Source: Pseudolabrys sp.
GTDB taxonomy: Bacteria > Pseudomonadota > Alphaproteobacteria > Rhizobiales > Xanthobacteraceae
Direction: 5' to 3'
NCBI GenBank assembly: GCA_026125925.1
Contig: JAHCKF010000031.1
Span: 1-17,921 of the forward strand
Length of the DNA: 17,921 nucleotides
The first letter of the stretch is position 1. Each line of letters opens with the position of its first letter. Positions 15,393-17,921 of this stretch are shown one piece after another. A model generated the notes under the pieces. That model was not told where the DNA came from, ran no database searches, and worked only from the letters and a program-made list of their open reading frames with translations. A program made the translations under genes and the position numbers.

Positions 15393-15647
15393 ATGATGCG
15401 CAAGACCATCATTTTCGGCGCGCTGGCAGCTTTGATCGGCCTCGGCGCCGTGGCACAGGCCAGCGATCACGGACGCGTCGTGGCGTCGGGAGCGCGGCAA
15501 GTCGAGCAGGAGCGCATGCGGCACGACGGCGACCGGGATCGCGACCATTACGTAAAGCGCGAGCACAAGCGCGACAGCAGCGACTTGCGCGACTTCGACG
15601 GCGACGGGCGCCGCGACAGCCACCAGCGCTATGGCGATCGCGACTGA
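15393..15647 (+). CDS. Small secreted charged protein with Ca-loop-like motif
   Basis: An 84-residue exported protein with a signal peptide of about 23 residues ending AVAQA. The mature part is extremely rich in Asp, Arg and His (MRHDGDRDRDHYVKREHKRD). Near the C-terminus DFDGDGRRD fits the DxDxDG pattern of EF-hand and dockerin calcium loops, though only one loop is present. I do not recognise a family. AGGAG (15384-15388) is 4 nt from ATG 15393 and 7 nt from the next ATG at 15396, so 15396 may be the true start. It faces away from the two-component operon, is preceded by box copy A and is followed by a strong terminator, so it is probably monocistronic. Confidence 0.75.
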   Translation: MMRKTIIFGALAALIGLGAVAQASDHGRVVASGARQVEQERMRHDGDRDRDHYVKREHKRDSSDLRDFDGDGRRDSHQRYGDRD

Positions 15648-15672
15648 ATGGAATTCGCAGACCTTTCCTCTG

Positions 15673-15707
15673 AAGCGGGCCGGCAGGTGTTGCCGGCCCG
15701 CTTTCGT
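15673..15707 (+). terminator. Rho-independent terminator after the 84-aa gene
   Basis: A perfect 13-bp stem: AAGCGGGCCGGCA (15673-15685) pairs with TGCCGGCCCGCTT (15691-15703) around a 5-nt loop, followed by TCGTGT. The stem is very GC-rich with a short T run. It lies 26 bp after the stop and separates this gene from the PepSY-cytochrome promoter. Confidence 0.85.
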
Positions 15708-15731
15708 GTCGGGGGTGATGCTTCTGCACGG

Positions 15732-15771
15732 CTGACATTTTGCTGACATTGGCCATCAGGCGGCGGTCAGT
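15732..15771 (+). promoter_or_regulatory. Direct-repeat regulator box and promoter, copy B
   Basis: CTGACA at 15732-15737 and 15743-15748 repeats with the same 11-bp phase as copy A. CAGGCG (15757-15762) and GTCAGT (15766-15771) follow at the same spacings, with 17 nt between the second CTGACA and GTCAGT. The second CTGACA is 98 nt from the ATG of the PepSY gene; in copy A the distance is 91-94 nt. This match in arrangement supports a shared activated promoter. Confidence 0.6.
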
Positions 15772-15801
15772 GCCCCTCGTGCAGGGTGCGGTCGTCGCCG
15801 G

Positions 15802-15814
15802 TCACATCATGTGA
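15802..15814. repeat. Perfect 13-bp palindrome in PepSY leader
   Basis: TCACAT (15802-15807), C, ATGTGA (15809-15814) is a perfect inverted repeat 27 nt before the PepSY start codon. It lies downstream of the likely promoter, so it would be in the 5' untranslated region. It could be a repressor operator or a chance palindrome. Confidence 0.35.
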
Positions 15815-15840
15815 TCCGGTCTCAACAAATGGAGATCCTG

Positions 15841-16116
15841 ATGCGCAAGCTTGTTCTTCTCACTGCCGCCGCCGCCATCCTGGGCGCTTCGGGCGCCGCC
15901 TATGCCGGCAGCCTCGGCCGGCCCTGCACCAATGCACCGGAGAGCCAGTGGCTGTCGATGCAGCAACTGCAATCGAAGATCGAAGGGCAGGGCTACAAGG
16001 TGCGCAAAGCCAAGCTCGCCAAGGCTTGCGGCGAATTCTACACCATCGACAAGAGCGGCAATCGCGTCGAGCTCTTCCTCGATCCGACCAACGGCCAGAT
16101 CGTCGGCCAGAACTGA
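15841..16116 (+). CDS. Secreted PepSY-type protein, cotranscribed with cytochrome b561
   Basis: A 91-residue exported protein with a signal peptide of about 22 residues (ending AAYAG) and a PepSY-like domain: SQWLSMQQLQSKIEGQGYKV, KLAKACGEFYTIDKSGNRVE and LFLDPTNGQIVGQN. It has two Cys in the mature part (GRPCTNA and KACGEF) that could form a disulfide. The ATG at 15841 is chosen for GGAG 6 nt upstream and the clean signal peptide; a GTG at 15811 in the same frame is less likely. The cytochrome b gene starts 8 bp after its stop, so the two form an operon. The regulator box copy B lies upstream. The role may be as a periplasmic partner of the cytochrome (inference). Confidence 0.85.
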   Translation: MRKLVLLTAAAAILGASGAAYAGSLGRPCTNAPESQWLSMQQLQSKIEGQGYKVRKAKLAKACGEFYTIDKSGNRVELFLDPTNGQIVGQN

Positions 16117-16124
16117 GGCGCGCG

Positions 16125-16688
16125 ATGAACGGAGCCAATCAACTCGTGGAAGCCGGCGGCGTCACGCCGCCGGCAACCGTGAAAGTCTGGGACCCGCTGG
16201 TGCGGGTGTTTCACTGGTCGCTGGCAACGTTGTTTGTCGTTGCTTATGCCACCGGCGACGACATCGAAAAGGTCCATATCGCCGCTGGCTATACGATCGC
16301 CGGCCTGGTGGCCTTCCGCGTCATCTGGGGTCTGGTCGGGCCGAAGCACGCCCGGTTCACCAACTTCGTGCGCTCGCCGCGCGAAACGCTCGCCTATCTG
16401 CGCGATGTCTCGCTGCTGCGTGCCCCGCGCTTTATCGGGCACAATCCGGCGGGCGGCGCGATGATCGTGGCGCTGCTGGTCATGATCGCCGGGAGCTGCA
16501 TCACCGGTTACCTGATGACCACCGATGCATGGTGGGGCTCCAAGGCGCTCGAGGAGGTCCATGAGGCGTTTGCCAATCTGACTGTCGGCCTGGTCATCTT
16601 TCATGTGCTCGGCGTGCTGATCGCCAGCTTCGAGCACCGGGAAAATCTGGTCAAAGCCATGTTCACCGGCCGCAAGCGGGCCGGCTGA
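16125..16688 (+). CDS. Cytochrome b561-family membrane protein
   Basis: A 187-residue integral membrane protein of the di-heme cytochrome b561 / Ni-Fe hydrogenase b-subunit family. Four helices are visible (about 26-43, 51-72, 112-132, 146-168). Candidate heme ligands are His30 (RVFHWSL), His51 (KVHIAAGY), His146 (EVHEAFANL) and His160 (IFHVLGV). The loop YLRDVSLLRAPRFIGHNPAG with GHNPAGG is typical of this family. Such proteins move electrons across or within the inner membrane; the donor and acceptor are unknown here. GAGG lies 6 nt before the ATG and overlaps the preceding stop. A strong terminator follows 21 bp after the gene. Confidence 0.9.
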   Translation: MNGANQLVEAGGVTPPATVKVWDPLVRVFHWSLATLFVVAYATGDDIEKVHIAAGYTIAGLVAFRVIWGLVGPKHARFTNFVRSPRETLAYLRDVSLLRAPRFIGHNPAGGAMIVALLVMIAGSCITGYLMTTDAWWGSKALEEVHEAFANLTVGLVIFHVLGVLIASFEHRENLVKAMFTGRKRAG

Positions 16689-16709
16689 GGCTCTCGCCGA
16701 AAGACGGTC

Positions 16710-16748
16710 CCAAACAAAACCCCGCCTTGCGCGGGGTTTTGCGTTTGG
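16710..16748. terminator. Strong, probably bidirectional terminator after the cytochrome gene
   Basis: AAAACCCCGC (16716-16725) pairs perfectly with GCGGGGTTTT (16731-16740) around CTTGC. The stem extends through CCAAAC (16710-16715) with GTTTGG (16743-16748) across a 2-nt bulge. A-rich and T-rich flanks would allow termination in both directions. Confidence 0.9.
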
Positions 16749-16775
16749 CGCCGCGCCCGCCTAAACGGGAGCGCC

Positions 16776-17213
16776 ATGGCCACGTTCGCCGTCTATTCGG
16801 GACTGTTCTTCACCGCGCTCGACGCCGCGACCATCCTGCCGGCGCAGTCGGAGGCGCTGTTGGCGGGACTCTTGCTCACCGGCGACTATTCAATGTGGGC
16901 GCTGATCGCGGTGGCGAGCGCCGGCAATGTGCTGGGCTCGGTGATCAACTGGCTGCTCGGCCGCGGCATCGAGCGCTTCCGCGACCGGCGCTGGTTTCCC
17001 GTCAAGCCGGGAGCACTGACGCGCGCCGAGCGGTGGTATCACCGCTACGGCCGGTGGTCGCTGCTGCTTTCCTGGGCGCCGTTCATCGGCGATCCGCTGA
17101 CCGTCGTGGCGGGCGTGCTGCGCGAGCCGCTCCCGGTGTTTCTGGCACTGGTGACGATCGCCAAGGTCGGACGCTATCTCGTGCTGGCGGCGGTGACGTT
17201 GAGTTTGGTCTGA
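16776..17213 (+). CDS. YqaA/DedA-like membrane protein
   Basis: A 145-residue membrane protein resembling YqaA of the DedA/SNARE-associated superfamily. Signatures include LDAATILPAQSEALLAGLLL near the N-terminus, the glycine-rich AGNVLGSVINWLLGRGIERF, and RYGRWSLLLSWAPFIGDPLT, where a conserved Arg and Gly/Pro turn are typical. Four or five hydrophobic segments are visible. DedA relatives include undecaprenyl-phosphate flippases, but a specific function for YqaA is not established. The ATG at 16776 has CGGGAG 4 nt upstream. It stands alone between two terminators. Confidence 0.85.
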   Translation: MATFAVYSGLFFTALDAATILPAQSEALLAGLLLTGDYSMWALIAVASAGNVLGSVINWLLGRGIERFRDRRWFPVKPGALTRAERWYHRYGRWSLLLSWAPFIGDPLTVVAGVLREPLPVFLALVTIAKVGRYLVLAAVTLSLV

Positions 17214-17217
17214 GATT

Positions 17218-17290
17218 CGTAGCCCGCATGAAGCGAAGCGGAATGCGGGGACGGCGGTCCCGGATTTCGCTGCGCTCCATCCGGGCTACG
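17218..17290. repeat. REP-type inverted doublet
   Basis: Two related units of about 33 bp face each other: CGTAGCCCG begins at 17218, and its exact complement CGGGCTACG ends at 17290. Each unit has its own hairpin: CCCGCAT (17223-17229) with ATGCGGG (17243-17249), and CCCGGAT (17259-17265) with ATCCGGG (17279-17285). Loops are similar (GAAGCGAAGCG-like). This matches the REP/BIME-like units that occur in many copies in proteobacterial genomes, placed here between convergent genes. Confidence 0.75.
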
Positions 17291-17308
17291 CGCACAACAA
17301 GCCCAAAC

Positions 17309-17338
17309 AAAAACCCCGCCATCGCTGGCGGGGTTTTT
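17309..17338. terminator. Bidirectional terminator between yqaA-like gene and ctrA
   Basis: A perfect 12-bp stem, AAAAACCCCGCC (17309-17320) with GGCGGGGTTTTT (17327-17338), closes a 6-nt loop. It has an A-tract on one side and a T-tract on the other and can stop transcripts from both convergent genes. Its core matches that of the terminator at 16710-16748. Confidence 0.92.
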
Positions 17339-17365
17339 TATGTCGCCCTCGGTGAGGGAAGAGAC

Positions 17366-17921
17366 TTAAGCGGGGATCCGCTCGTCGGCTTCGCTCGGCT
17401 CGCGCAGCACGTAACCGCGGCCCCAGACGGTCTCGATGTAGTTCTTGCCGTCCGACGCGTTCGCCAGCTTCTTGCGCAGCTTGCAGATGAAGACGTCGAT
17501 GATCTTGAGTTCCGGTTCGTCCATGCCGCCGTAAAGATGGTTGAGGAACATCTCCTTGGTGAGCGTCGTCCCTTTGCGCAGGGAGAGCAGCTCGAGCATC
17601 TGGTATTCCTTGCCGGTCAGGTGCACGCGCTGGCCGGTGACTTCCACGGTCTTGGTGTCGAGATTGACCACCAGGTCGCCGGTGTTGATGACCGACTGGG
17701 CGTGGCCCTTGGAGCGGCGGACGATGGCGTGGATGCGGGCGATCAGCTCGTCCTTGTGGAACGGCTTGGTCATGTAGTCGTCGGCGCCGAAGCCGAGGCC
17801 CTTCACCTTGTCCTCGATACCGGCGAGGCCGGAGAGGATCAGGATCGGCGTCTTGACCTTGGAGACCCGCAAGGACCGCAGGCCCTCGAAGCCCGACATG
17901 TCGGGCAGGTTCAGGTCGAGC
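17366..17921 (-). CDS. ctrA: Cell-cycle response regulator CtrA (5' end outside window)
   Basis: The visible part covers 184 residues up to the stop; the N-terminus lies beyond the right edge. The first visible residues, [13 protein letters not shown], contain the phospho-acceptor Asp, and Lys of [13 protein letters not shown] completes the receiver. The OmpR-type DNA-binding domain shows [37 protein letters not shown] and [14 protein letters not shown], all hallmark CtrA segments. CtrA is the master transcription factor of the alphaproteobacterial cell cycle; it binds TTAA-N7-TTAA sites and receives phosphate from ChpT, encoded at 2245-2880. The C-terminus ends Arg-Ile-Pro-Ala. The promoter is not in the window. 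A shared terminator lies just downstream. Confidence 0.95.
   Translation of the reverse strand, partial: LDLNLPDMSGFEGLRSLRVSKVKTPILILSGLAGIEDKVKGLGFGADDYMTKPFHKDELIARIHAIVRRSKGHAQSVINTGDLVVNLDTKTVEVTGQRVHLTGKEYQMLELLSLRKGTTLTKEMFLNHLYGGMDEPELKIIDVFICKLRKKLANASDGKNYIETVWGRGYVLREPSEADERIPA

Noticed and set aside
1..17921. CRISPR arrays, tRNA or rRNA genes, insertion sequences, phage genes
   Set aside because: No regularly spaced repeats, cloverleaf-like segments, transposase or phage proteins were seen; all long frames are explained by chromosomal genes.

Overview
The window is about 65% GC and densely packed with genes. It looks like chromosomal DNA of an alphaproteobacterium of the order Hyphomicrobiales (Rhizobiales), probably near the Bradyrhizobium/Rhodopseudomonas/Xanthobacteraceae group. 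The main reasons are the cell-cycle proteins ChpT and CtrA, an EipA (DUF1134) homologue, and a hybrid CheA. The family placement is inference from protein character only. No tRNA, rRNA, insertion sequence, phage gene or CRISPR array was seen.

Layout. (1) 1-2102: eipA (-), a YHS-domain exported or anchored protein (+) and cysQ (-). (2) 2245-8610: the histidine phosphotransferase gene chpT, then a compact chemotaxis operon cheA-cheW-cheY-cheB-cheR. CheA is a hybrid with HPt, kinase, two CheW-like domains and a receiver. (3) 8616-10157: a leftward group with a 51-residue small ORF, a membrane DUF305 protein and an exonuclease III. (4) 10358-12859: a membrane acyltransferase and an L,D-transpeptidase with a second, degenerate C-terminal domain. 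(5) 12864-16688: a signalling and redox module. A leftward PepSY protein, OmpR-family regulator and PhoQ/FeuQ-like kinase form one overlapping operon. Facing it are a small secreted protein with a Ca-loop-like motif and a PepSY plus cytochrome b561 pair. (6) 16776-17921: a YqaA/DedA-like membrane protein, a REP doublet, a shared terminator, and the 3' part of ctrA (-), which runs off the right edge.

Two themes connect the genes. First, ChpT and its main phosphate acceptor CtrA are both here, together with eipA, whose Brucella homologue is a direct CtrA target. One perfect TTAA-N7-TTAA site (10231-10245) and one near-match before cheA (2894-2908) are candidate CtrA boxes. Second, the promoter of the 84-residue secreted protein and that of the PepSY-cytochrome pair share a long motif. 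It is built on CTGACA-N5-CTGACA, an 11-bp direct repeat typical of OmpR/PhoB-family regulators, at nearly the same distance from both start codons. The simplest reading is a small local regulon run by the adjacent two-component system, linking an envelope signal to periplasmic PepSY proteins and a membrane cytochrome b. This module is the best candidate here for an undescribed system.
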